From positions 496,001 to 560,000 of the forward strand of contig JAAKBF010000018.1 in the NCBI GenBank assembly GCA_012656075.1: a stretch of DNA of 64,000 bases. The letters are read 5' to 3'. This DNA comes from Phytophthora hibernalis. Lineage: Eukaryota; Oomycota; Peronosporomycetes; Peronosporales; Peronosporaceae. Positions 21,460 through 31,417 of the stretch are shown one piece after another. Made by a program: the position numbers and the translations under genes. The stretch's first letter is position 1, and each line of letters opens with the position of its first letter. The notes under the pieces are model-generated. The model was not told the DNA's origin, searched no databases, and saw only the letters and a list, made by a program, of their open reading frames with translations.

Positions 21460-23699
21460 CTAAGCCACGGGCACAGCACCAGCTAACTTATGGTTCTCTG
21501 AACTGGCATGATACCACGTGCATGATAGAGCGTCGGTCAACGTGCCATCTTTCGGGTCCATGTACCAGCGTAATATCAGCATGTTGAAAGTACGGAGTAA
21601 TTTCCGTGGCAGTAAACGTGCCGCTAGCAGCAGCATGACAGAAGATGCCTGGTAGATATGTTCACCATAGTAGAGATAACCTGTGAGCAGGAGCGCTTCG
21701 ACAGTAGTGCACCGCTTGTCATTGTAGGTAATGTACGCGATATCGTCGCAGTCGCGGAAAAGTTTCTTGAATGGCCCGCCGATGCAGTTTTCCTCGAACG
21801 ATGTGAGATCGCCCTGGTATACTGCTGGCTTTTGGTACCGATCACCACGGATTTCTTTTCTTTCATGCTCATATTCCTTGCGATAAAGGCAATGGTCCAA
21901 GCCACGACACCCAAGCCCAAGGACACCGCGGTAATGACGGAAGCCATATCAAAAGTGAACAAGATGCAGGAATCGTTGAGACCGCAATACTGAGCTCCGC
22001 GGGCTGAGGTTTTGCGCAGGATTTCTGCGTTTTGCGTAATGATGAACTCAAGAGGTGTTCCCTGTACGGAAAGTAGAATAAAGCCTACACAAACCGTGGC
22101 GATAAGTTGCATTGCCTCCCATGTAAGTCGAAAGTGCCGATACAACTGTTGTTCTCCCGACCGTGCCTTCATCAGGTTGACAAGTGAATATGAGAAAGCA
22201 AAGAAACAGCACGTGAGGTTTGCAACCGACTCGCCGGTCAAAGTACCCGTCGCCAAGCCGAGCATGTACAAATCCGAGTAAAACACGAGGTGGTAGACGA
22301 TCTGTGCGAGGTAAACGATCTGCATTCGACCATTCTGACAGCGGTAACCCCAGATCTGTGTAAGCAGCACGGAACGTTTGTGGGACATCACCTGGTACAG
22401 GCTGACAATTCCCATGATCAGGATCTGGGCAGCCACGATGCCTGGAAGTACGTTGAGAGCGACCGAGTCTGCATAGCGAATTCGAAAGGAATTGACGATC
22501 ATGCCGTTGCGGTCAGGTCGGTCTTCAGAGATATAGTTTAGCCATTCCCAGAGTGAGTTAAAGTAGTTGTGGACACACACATCTCCGCTGGTACAGAGAG
22601 GAATATCGTCAGGAGAGTGTACCATTAATCCATACGACTCCCAATGTTTGGACATTTCGCACGTATTTTCGATAAATACTCCAGTTGTGTTTACCTCACG
22701 CACTCGACATCCGCCGTAGTAGGCTCGAAGAAGAGGCTGTGTCACAGTTGTTCCTCCATACTTTGTTTTGCCGGCCGAAGCTGCATGTGACACAGAAGGC
22801 AGACTACTTGTGAAGCTGTACGGGAACAACGTCAAACTCTCAGGAACAGCAATCAAGATGTCTTCTCCCTTGGTTGCAAGAGCCAGCTTAGAACCAACGA
22901 GGTTATCGTTTATCTCGACCAAAGGTCTGCATTCTGTGTAGTCGGGGAAAACGTTGAGGTCTACGACTGAAAGTTTGGCAAAATTGCTGTCACCAACTCT
23001 CGTCGGGAACTGGAACAGCCTTGAAACTGCAAGAATGCTCCAGCGAGTATCACACCCATCAGTACGCCCTACAGAAAGCTCAAGTTCACGAACCATTTGC
23101 GGTGCAATACTCAGGCCTAGCGTCTTAATCACATCGAGTATTTGCTGCGCTGTCCCCGTGACCACATTGTGTGTTGCACCCCACTCGTTTGTTCCGCTCT
23201 GACAAGCGACACCATTGTCATCCAGAGATTTTGCAAGTGTGAGAGCTTCTGGACTCAGTTTACTGAAGTCGTACAGCGATTCGGTTGGTCCCAGCGCAAC
23301 GAATGGGTTGAATACCGGAGAACTCACGAAAGCGTCTCCATTATACAGACCATACTTCAGCAAAACAATTTTGCAAGAACCCATGCATCCCGAGCATCCA
23401 CCAGCCATAGACATATCGTTTTCCGTGAAGGCGAAAAAACTATCGTCAGCCTTGATGAGAACTGAGCCGTCCGATAGATACTTTGTGGTAGTAAACAACA
23501 GGACGAGAGCGATGGGCCCCACTAAAACTCGTCCTGCAATTACAAGGGCGGCTGCGATGACTGACGGCCGAAATACGTTTTTCCATCCTTGTATCCCTCG
23601 ATCGAGTTTTTGCTGCTTGTTGTATCCAGCCACCCAGTCGGGCGTCTGGTGGTCTGGCTCAGCCCTTGAGACAGACATTGTTCCTCGATGGACGTGCAC
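21460..23699 (-). CDS. Oomycete-type multi-pass membrane protein, copy 1
   Basis: A 691-codon frame runs down from 23699 (a second Met, MSVSRAEP, at 23678 is the likelier start, as it fits the paralogue's N-terminus). One TM segment lies near residues 48-73. A long extracytoplasmic-type region follows, with paired cysteines (GGCSGCMGSCK) and N-x-S/T sites. Five or so TM segments cluster in the last third (GIVSLYQVMSHKRSV; WEAMQLIATVCVGFILL; ASVITAVSLGLGVVAWT). After about 21825 the frame changes: the neighbour frame continues with DLTSFEENC, KKLFRDCDDIAY and LTGYLYYGEHIYQ to the stop at 21460. One added base joins them. Family function unknown; I recall it only as an oomycete paralogous family. 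Confidence 0.75.
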
Positions 23700-23973
23700 A
23701 GTATAGATCTATGAGCTCCAACGCAAAACTGAAATGGAAGACCTAAAAGTATCGTTCACTCACATCTCAATAGCTCGCCATATACTTTTGAGACCAGGGC
23801 CGGTTCTGAGCAGCGAGGGAAATTCCGACAATCAACCTTACTTATATTTTTACACTACACTCGTTTGCTGCATCGATGTAAGAGTATGAGACCTTACTGA
23901 TAAGTAGGCCACCAATCTTCGTTTATTGGCTGTGGGCGGCAGTGTATTGATATCTACGCAAATTACCGTAGCT

Positions 23974-24067
23974 GGAGCTCGTACGCATTCTGGTTCCTGG
24001 AAGATTGCGTCTTGAGTCTTAACGCAACAGTGCATGTAGTGGGAGCTCGTACGCATTCTGGTTCCTG
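23974..24067 (+). repeat. 26-bp direct repeat in the spacer between paralogues
   Basis: The 26-mer starting GGAGCTCGTACGCATTCTGG is found perfectly at 23974-23999 and 24042-24067. It is near the 3' end of the second membrane-protein copy and the upstream side of the first. Confidence 0.9.
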
Positions 24068-24154
24068 CGACACTGATACTCGTGTTTGATGCATAAACCA
24101 ATGAACAGATCTCAATAGACCCTGAAGACTGCAGCTCTCACCGCGGTTAAATAT

Positions 24155-26444
24155 TACGCTACGGGTGTAGCGCCGACCAACCAGTGGGTTTCCTTGCTTG
24201 CATTGTGCCAAGTGCACGAGCGTGCTTGAGACAAAGTGCCATTTTTTGGAGCTAAATACCAGCGCAGCAACAGCACGTTAAACGTTCGGATCACATTTCT
24301 AGGTAAAACTCGCGCCACAAGCAGAAGAACGACTGAGGAGGCCTGGTAAATGTGTTCACCATAGTAAAGGTATCCCGTAAGTAACAGCGCTTCAACTGTT
24401 GTGCAGTGTTTGCCGTTGTAGGTGACGTAGGCGATGTCGTCGCAGTCTCGAAACAGCTTCTTGAATGGAGCGCAATACAGTTTTTCTCATAGGATGTGAG
24501 CTTGCTGGAGTTGTTGAGGTACGTTGTTTGTTTCTTATTGTCGGCCTCAAGAATTTTGCCCTTCGTGTTTGTTTGGGCCACACTGGGGGCCAAAGAATGA
24601 GGTGACCACACGACTGCGCTTCTCACCGTCAAAATCTTCCTCTTGCGAAAATGCGCCATTATTACCGCCACAAACCCCAGCATCATGGATACAATGGTTA
24701 CTACAGAGGCGATGCTGATTCCGAACAAGACACAAGCGTCATTCAATCCGCAGTACTTTGCACCTCGAGTCGATGTTATGCGTAAAATCTCGGCGTTATG
24801 GGAAATAATCATCTCAATTGATGTCTTCTGTACTGATTGAAGATAGACCCACACCGAGACCGTTGTTACAAACAGCATCGCCTCCCAGATGAGTCGAAAA
24901 TGGCGGTCTAGTAATTGATCACCAGAACGTGCCTTGATCAAATTGATGAAGGAGTACGAAAAGGCGAAAAAGCAGTATGTCAAATTTGCAATAGACTCCC
25001 ACGTCAGCGTTCCAGTCGCAAGTCCAAGCATGTACAAATCTGAATTGTAGATGATAGCGACTACGGAACGTGTTGAGGTTCATGCCGACACGATTGGGTA
25101 TGTCCGCAGTGACATAATGCTCCCATTCCCAGAGCGAGTTGAAAAAGTTGTGAATACACACATCTCCCGTGCTGCACAGTGGAATATCATCGGGAGAGTG
25201 TACCATCAGTCCATAACTCTGCCAATGCTTCGACATCTCGCATGCTGATACCGTCTCAACCAGCATTTTACCTGGTGTCGTCGTAATACAAATGCTCCTC
25301 ATGGGAATTATTAGCTTGTACCAAGTGATGTCTCACAAGCGCTCTGTGCTGCTCACTCAAATATGGGCATATCGGTGCCAGAACGGATTCATGCAGGTGA
25401 TTTACTTCGCACAAATCTGCTACCACCTGTATCTTCGATATCAACACCCGTTGTATTCAGTGCACGAACACGGCAGCCACCGTAGTAACCTCGAAGTGAG
25501 GACTCCACCACGGTCGTCGCTCCATTTTTCGTTTTCGATACATCGGATGGACCAATGCGAGAGATCGAAGGCAAACTGCTTGTGAAGCTGTACGGGAACA
25601 ACGTCAATTCATCAGGAACCACTGCCAGTAAATCTTCGCCATTAGTTTCCAACACTAGCTTGGATCCAACCAAATCGTCATTTAACTCAACATCGGGGCG
25701 ACACTCTGTGTAGTCTGGGAAAACATGGGTGTCCACGGCAGGGATATGGCCGAAATCAGTGCTCCCCGCAAGTGTTGGATACTGGAACAACCGCACGACC
25801 GACATCATGGTCCATTTCGAGATACATTCGTCTGCATGTTCAACGGCCAACTCGAGTTCACGTACCATTTGCGGCGAGAGGTTGAGCTCAGCTATTCGGA
25901 TGATGTTGAGCAACTCTTGTGCTGTTCCGGTGACAACAATCGGAGCCGTTCCCCATTCGTTGTAGCTGCTCTGGCAAAGTGTTCCGTTCGCGTCGAGAGC
26001 ATCCGAAAATTCAAGAACTTCGTCACTCAATGAACTGAAGTCGTACAGCGATACGTTTGGAGCAATAGAAGTTAATGTAAAGAAAGTTGGAGCTGATGCG
26101 ATGGCTACCCCTTTCAGCAGCGTATACTTGAGCATGACAATTTTGCACGGACCAAGACAATCTGTACACCCACCTGCCATTGAACTATCACGTTCCGTAA
26201 ACGCAAAAATGCTCTCGTCTGCCTTGATGAGGACGCTGGCGTCCGATAAATACCCAGAGGTAACGAACAGAAAAGTCACCGCTAGTGGTCCGATGATAGT
26301 GCGTCCTGCGATAGCCAGAGATGCTAGTATGACCGAAGGTTGTAACAGAAGCCCCCACCCCATACCTGCTTGAGCCAATTCTTGTTGACGGTAGTACGTT
26401 GTCGCCCATGTCGTGGAGATAGTTCCGTCGTAAGGACGGATCAT
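24155..26444 (-). pseudogene. Multi-pass membrane protein, copy 2, internally rearranged
   Basis: Colinear with copy 1 from MIRPYDGT (26444) to VDIEDT (25431) and again from IIYNSDLYMLGL (25053) to GATPVA and stop 24155. Between them the two middle blocks are out of order: block CEMSKHW to NTFRSRY (25242-25054) keeps its direction, but the block that should follow it lies before it and on the other strand (25244-25430). One further base loss near 24470 breaks the frame in the C-terminal part. The long first exon is otherwise open, with the same Cys pairs (GGCTDCLGPCK) and first TM as copy 1. Confidence 0.8.
25244..25430 (+). other. Displaced, flipped coding block of membrane-protein copy 2
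   Basis: The plus strand here encodes ADTVSTSILPG, then LLMGIISLYQVMSHKRSVLL and QVIYFAQICYHL. This corresponds to ADSVALNVLPG to QIVYHL on the minus strand of copy 1. The block edges coincide with the edges of the neighbouring blocks to within one or two bases, so nothing was lost. Confidence 0.85.
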
Positions 26445-26670
26445 TACTCAATTGGTGAAGGAACACAACTGACAGGCTTCAAAAATAAACTAACGAACGC
26501 TAAGCTATTTGCATGCCCATTAATTTCCAACGGTGTTCGCTAGCCTAGCACATGGCTACATTTGTTTTTACCCATGACTACATCTTTTTTTACATGGCTA
26601 CATCTTTTCTTGTGGCTCCATCGATACCGGTACGGTACCGTAATTGATACCGGAGCTATTCGTTTGCGCA

Positions 26671-26685
26671 GCTCATTTAGCAAAA
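26671..26685 (+). promoter_or_regulatory. Oomycete initiator-like element
   Basis: GCTCATTTAGCAAAA lies 18 bp upstream of the HisIE ATG (26703). It fits the oomycete Inr core (TCAYTYYNNNA type) known to sit at transcription starts. Position relative to the start codon is very short, so the leader would be only a few bases long. Confidence 0.5.
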
Positions 26686-26702
26686 ACCTCAGCGAGTCAA
26701 CA

Positions 26703-28202
26703 ATGTTGATCCCCGAGTTCTCGTCTCTTTCTGGGACTTCGACTGATGCGCAGTGTGCGCTGCTGCAGCGTCTGAGCACATTGGGTCTCGTGTACGTTAA
26801 GTTGCCGGTGCGTCAGCTGCGTGATCTGGCGCCGCTGGTGCCCGCGTTCAACACGGAGCCGCGCGAAGTGACGCTCAAAGCCTCGCTGCTAGATGCACGA
26901 ACGATGTTGGGCCCGTTCTCGGCCGAAATGCTCGAGTCATTGGCCACGTGGCTGGACCAGGGAGTTCATCAGGTGCTGGTGGACGCTGCCTCAAGTGAAG
27001 ACGAAGAACTGGAGCGGGTGGCTGTCGCGGTGTCGGAACTGCCTGCTGCTCGAGTGGTGCTACGCATTCCGGTGCCTTCACTGGACGCCCGACAAGTAAC
27101 CGATCTCAAGGAGAAGCTGTTGAGACTGGAGGGTATTGCCAGTGGTGTGGTGTTCGTCATTGACTCGGTGACGCTCGCGCAGGAGACCGGGTTCGAAGCG
27201 TTGTTTTCAAGTCTGCAGGCGTTGAGGAAGAGCGTGGACGACAACTTCCTGTTTGCGGTGGAGATGAGTGCGGGTGCTGCAGTGGGTGACAATGCAGTGC
27301 TGGCGCTCGCCAGGATCCAGGAGTTCCACCACAAGAATATTCACGTGGTGACCTCTGGATACTGCGATGGGGAAGGTGAAGACCGCATTGACATGGTGAC
27401 GACGGACGGTGAGGCGGTGGTTGACGCGGCATTGGCCTTCGTCCAGTGTCTGCGTACGGACCGCCCGGATGGACTGTTCACGACGGTTGTGGCTGATGAA
27501 GCGGGTGTGGCGCTTGGACTCGTGTACTCGAGCGCAGAGAGTATCTTGGCTGCTGTTTCGAGCGGCCGTGGCGTCTACTACTCCCGATCACGCGGTGGTC
27601 TCTGGAAGAAGGGCGAGAGCAGCGGCAACGCCCAGAAGCTCATCCAGCTTGATATGGACTGCGATAGTGACGCGCTGCGTTTTACCGTGAACCAAACGGG
27701 GCTGGATTCTGCCACCTCAACACGCGTACGTGCTGGGGTCGCGACGGCGGCCTTCGTGCTCTAGAGAGCATGCTCTTCAGCCGTCACGCGCACGCGCCTG
27801 CCGGATCTTATACCAAGCGGTTGTTTGATGACTCGGAGCTGTTGCGCAACAAGCTCGTTGAAGAGGCTCAAGAGCTCGCAGAGGCTGAGTCCATCCCGGA
27901 TGTGGCTGGCGAGGCCGCTGACGTCATGTACTTCGCCATGGTGCGCTGCGTGGCAGCAGGCTGCAAGCTCAGCGACGTCGAGGTAAGACTGCTTATTTGT
28001 TCATATGTTCCGGTGGTCCTATACGTGACTAACGTTTTCTGGTGGTCTTGGCAACAGAAAATGCTCGACAAGCGCGTTGAAGGTGAAGCGACGACCTGGC
28101 AACTCCAAGGCCTACCGCATCTCAGCCGCAAACAAGATCCTAAACACCAAAGGCATGAGCAGCGGTTCAGCGTCGGCTTCCGCTGTCAGCGAGCAAAGCT
28201 AG
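26703..28202 (+). CDS. HIS4-like HisI-HisE histidine biosynthesis enzyme (no HisD)
   Basis: It catalyses two early steps of histidine synthesis: phosphoribosyl-ATP pyrophosphohydrolase (HisE) and phosphoribosyl-AMP cyclohydrolase (HisI). The N-terminal 240 residues resemble the extra N-terminal region of fungal HIS4. HisI follows with RTDRPDGLF, GLVYSSAESI, GVYYSRSRGGLWKKGESSGN and CDSDALRF. HisE has GSYTKRLFDDSELLRNKLVE and EAADVMYFAM. An intron at 27983-28057 (75 nt) splits HisE. Two frame breaks are seen: one lost G in a GGGG run near 27700 (restoring TGAGFCHLNTRTCWG) and two lost bases in a CGCG run near 28073 (restoring ALKVKRRPGNSKAY). Stop 28200-28202. ATG 26703 was preferred to the in-frame upstream one because of the Inr just before it. 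Confidence 0.85.
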
Positions 28203-28511
28203 AGACTTACAGTAACCCTACAAAAGAGGTCCCCGCTAGAAGCCCAGTGATAACTCCCAAGCAGAATCCCATGCATAGTCAGGAGAGCGCACATCGCACA
28301 CTCTAAACACGCAGAAACCTTCATCGTAGTATTTTTCTTCGTGTTTCTGGTCAGTTAACGTATGAGGCAGCTAGGCAAACCCCAATAGCACGGCACCCAG
28401 CCTCTCCTCCACTCCCTCACACCAACTCTTGTGTTAAAAGTGAACCAAAGGTGGTCCTCGTGTGCTGTGGATTGCGTTGCAAAGAGCTGACAAGACGCAA
28501 CCGACGGACAT

Positions 28512-28560
28512 CTACTCGTCGTCCTCGTCGTCCTCATGGGCGTCCTCCTCTTCCTCTTCT

Positions 28561-28595
<35 letters not shown>

Positions 28596-28964
28596 ATCAA
28601 ACTTGGACCAGTCAATGTGGTGATACAGACGCTACAACCACAAAATGAAAAATGTCAGCACCACCAGAATGTATCATAACGCCATAACTCGAGCTGTAGA
28701 GCTCGGATTCAACTGCAAATTGCTGCAACGTACGCCGCGGTTGCTGGACTCCCAGATGTAGTTGGTAGCGGAGCCGTAGACGCCCTCCACGACCAGCACG
28801 GCGACGAGAACCGTGGTCACATACACGGGCGTGCTCTTCATGAAGGTCTTATACACGCCGTCCAGCGCGCCCTTGCCGTTCACGGACGAGCGCTTGGTGG
28901 AGGCCATACGCGCTCCCTGGCGCTGGATCTGCTTGGCAGCCTGGCGGATCGTTCGGCTCAGCAT
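28512..28964 (-). CDS. QCR9: Cytochrome bc1 complex subunit 9 (QCR9-like) with acidic tail
   Basis: Two exons: 28734-28964 and 28512-28631, intron 28632-28733 (102 nt, GT-AG), phase 0, giving 116 residues. The QCR9 core is VYKTFMKSTPVYVTTVLVA, one TM segment, then GVYGSATNYIWESSNRG and, after the splice, RLYHHIDWSKF. QCR9 is a small single-TM subunit of mitochondrial complex III. The N-terminal 25 residues are basic, suiting mitochondrial import. The C-terminus is an unbroken run of 13 Glu followed by DAHEDDEDDE, which the usual 55-65 residue family members lack. Confidence 0.85.
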
Positions 28965-29312
28965 CTTATAGAGAGGGACCTGTGACGCTTCTTTGGCTCT
29001 GGTAGCAATGGCAGGGAGGAGACGACGAGCCTGCGGTTCAGAGGCGTCTGTCTACTAAGTACGAATTGATATACCGGACGCATACCGGTACGAATTGCCC
29101 AAATTAGCGCTGTTTTGGGTTTGCCTCGCTTCCACAAAATAGAGCCGTTTTTTATCAAGAAAATAAAAAAACGGTGCATAGTGAAGCCAAGAGGAAAAAG
29201 GGGGATTTTTGACTCACCTCGACATATCTGGAAGAAAGAAAGCGCAAGTGCAAGCTTTCTGAGAGCTCTTGCGGTGGCTCGACTACTGCTCGTGCGCACT
29301 TTACAACTGTCA

Positions 29313-30374
29313 ATGGAGCCTCTCGTGGTCACGGGCAAGCGGCGGAGACCCGCGTCGGTCTCGTTGTCGCCCCCGCCGCCGCCTCGTCAGCTCACGCGTG
29401 ACGGGAAGAAGCGGCGACTGGACGCGTCCCCGTCAAGCCGCAGGAGCTGCGCAGTCCCGAGCCGGAGGAGAAGAAACCCAAGCGACGACGCAGCGTCACA
29501 CCCGAGCAGTCGCCACAGGGGGAGACAAGCAACAGCTGCAGCAGCGGCAACGAAGACAAGCAGAGAGGCAAGAAACGTCGTGTAGGGGACGACGGAGCTA
29601 CGTCACCTCCTGTTGCTCTACCGTCTTCTCCACCGGCCAATTTGAGTGACAGACACGAGCAGACTACAGAAGAACAGATACAAGAGGAGAAACAGGAGGA
29701 GAAGGCGAGATTCCCTCCCTCTCCTATAATCATCCCACCTCGAGAGGAGGACTTTAAGGAGAACAGGGCAGATGCTACGTACACCAACTTGGAGGAGTTC
29801 GTCGTGAGCTCACAAGGCAGTGACGCAGACCTCGTGGCCGCTTGTGACAACCTCAAGGACGTCGTGAGCTGCAGTCAGGAGTCACAGGCCAGCGACGTGG
29901 AGAGAGTAAGAGAGAGCTTCCCTCCGTACTGTTCAGGTGACGCCCCCGCCGTCCGCGCGGATGCTGGACAGGAAGAACCCTCCACCTCCACCCAAGAGAC
30001 CCAAGCGACGACTCAACTACGCAGGTATCGTGTACGCGCGGACGTATCCGCGTCTGGCGCTGTCTCCGCTCGTGGACGACTCGCCGCCCAGCTCTCCGCG
30101 CGTCTTCCGCTCGCTAGAGAACGAGTTTGCCTTCGCTATGCAGGATACTCCTGAGATCCGTCCAGGGTACGACCTGCGCCCAGGATGGCGAGGGAACCAG
30201 AAGATCCACGCGAGCAGGAGCTACGCGGGCGCGAATGTCCTTGGACACGCCCACCTCGACGATGGTATTGAGGTCACGCCAATTGAACCCGAGCTTGAGT
30301 GCAGACGGTGCCAAGCCCGAGAACCAGCGAGAGAGGGAGCAGCGAGAAGCTCAGCGTCGACAGTGAAGATATGA
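29313..30374 (+). CDS. Hypothetical basic/proline-rich protein
   Basis: Not recognised. From ATG 29313 (MEPLVVTGKRRRPASVSL) one frame runs to about 29432. After one base added to a CCCC run it continues as VKPQELRSPEPEEKKPKRRR, then NLSDRHEQTTEEQ. At about 29906 a short GT...AG stretch (29906-29936, 31 nt) or a frame change leads to VTPPPSARMLDRKNPPPPP, SPPSSPRVFRSLENEF and the stop at 30372-30374. Clusters of Lys/Arg (KKPKRRR, KKRR) look like nuclear localisation signals; the rest is low-complexity and probably disordered. A 31-nt intron would be unusually short, so that joint is uncertain. Confidence 0.5.
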
Positions 30375-30636
30375 GTGGCAGGGCCGCCCCCATGAGCTTC
30401 GCGACGCCGAGCCAGCGACGTTCGTATTAAGTACTTTTTATTCGTAGTTTTAGTTCTTATTTCCGAGGGATTAGGTGCCGAGATAGCAGCCTAGATACTT
30501 GTAGTTTTACTATGTGGGAGCGCATAATCCAACTGTTTTTCTGATAAGTTTAGTGCGTTTTGCGGCTAATTCGCAGCAGATTGCGACCACGAACCCAGCT
30601 CGCCAACCAAACCATTAGCAGAGACCAAAGGTGACT

Positions 30637-31083
30637 ATGAAGGTGCTGCTGATCAATGAGGGCTCGCTGAGCGACTTCGAGGTGCTCTCGCTCATGCAGG
30701 AGCGCAAGGAGCAGCGTCTACACAAGTCGGCTATGGTCGAGTACGCTGAGCGCAACTGGATGGACCACAAGGTGCTCAAGTTCCTCACGCAGAGTCACTC
30801 CAACTGCTCCACGCTGAGCGCCACCTGCATCCAGGACTTTCTCAAGGAACTAGCCCAAGCCGATCTACCAGCACTCACGCCCGCCGAGAAGCTGCAGTTC
30901 ATCAACCACCTCCCCACAGAGCTGGTGGACGTCCACCTCATCGTCGAGGACTGCGCTGGACGCTTCTCGGAGACGCAGGTGGACGAGCTCATCCGCATCG
31001 TCGAGCGCACACTGGCGGCCGAGCTGCTGGAGAAACGGCAGAGTGCAGAGACTGAAGAAGCTGAAGAGCAGGCCGAAGAGTAG
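30637..31083 (+). CDS. RPC9: RNA polymerase III subunit RPC9 (CRCP/Rpc17)
   Basis: A single exon of 148 codons. Features of the RPC9/Rpb4-like fold are NEGSLSDFEVLSLMQER at the N-terminus, LTPAEKLQFINHLPTELVDV, and LIVEDCAGRFSETQVDELI. RPC9 pairs with RPC8 to form the stalk of Pol III used in initiation. The start is ATG 30637; an in-frame GTG six bases earlier was rejected. The Glu-rich tail (EETEEAEEQAEE-like) is common in this family. Confidence 0.85.
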   Translation: MKVLLINEGSLSDFEVLSLMQERKEQRLHKSAMVEYAERNWMDHKVLKFLTQSHSNCSTLSATCIQDFLKELAQADLPALTPAEKLQFINHLPTELVDVHLIVEDCAGRFSETQVDELIRIVERTLAAELLEKRQSAETEEAEEQAEE

Positions 31084-31417
31084 TTAGCGACCTCACCATA
31101 CGTAATATAGAGACTGCACCATTGAGAGCAAACCCAAGAAGTCATTATCGGTTGCGAGCTGCCCACTCGCTGGTGTTGAGCCGTGCCACTACGAACAGAA
31201 TGCAAGCATTAGAAAGCAGCTAGCTGCATCGCCAGCACTCGAGCAACGTCCTAGCGAGAATACATAACTGATCACCTGAGCATCGGTGGCTACGGTTTGT
31301 CCTTTGAGTTGCAACCTAGTGAAGTGAGTCCTTGGCCGGCGTTTGCAGTCAGAGCCTGTGTGGATGTGCACGTGCGTTTTGGGGTGAGTAGGAAAGAAGT
31401 GTTGGGGAGCTCGAAGC

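Noticed and set aside
28355..28615. Lys/Arg-rich minus-strand ORF
   Set aside because: It is an out-of-frame reading of the poly-Glu exon of QCR9 on the same strand.
29906..29936. 31-nt intron in the hypothetical gene at 29313-30374
   Set aside because: It would restore the frame and has GT/AG ends, but other introns here are 56 nt or longer, so a frame error is as likely; not listed as a feature.
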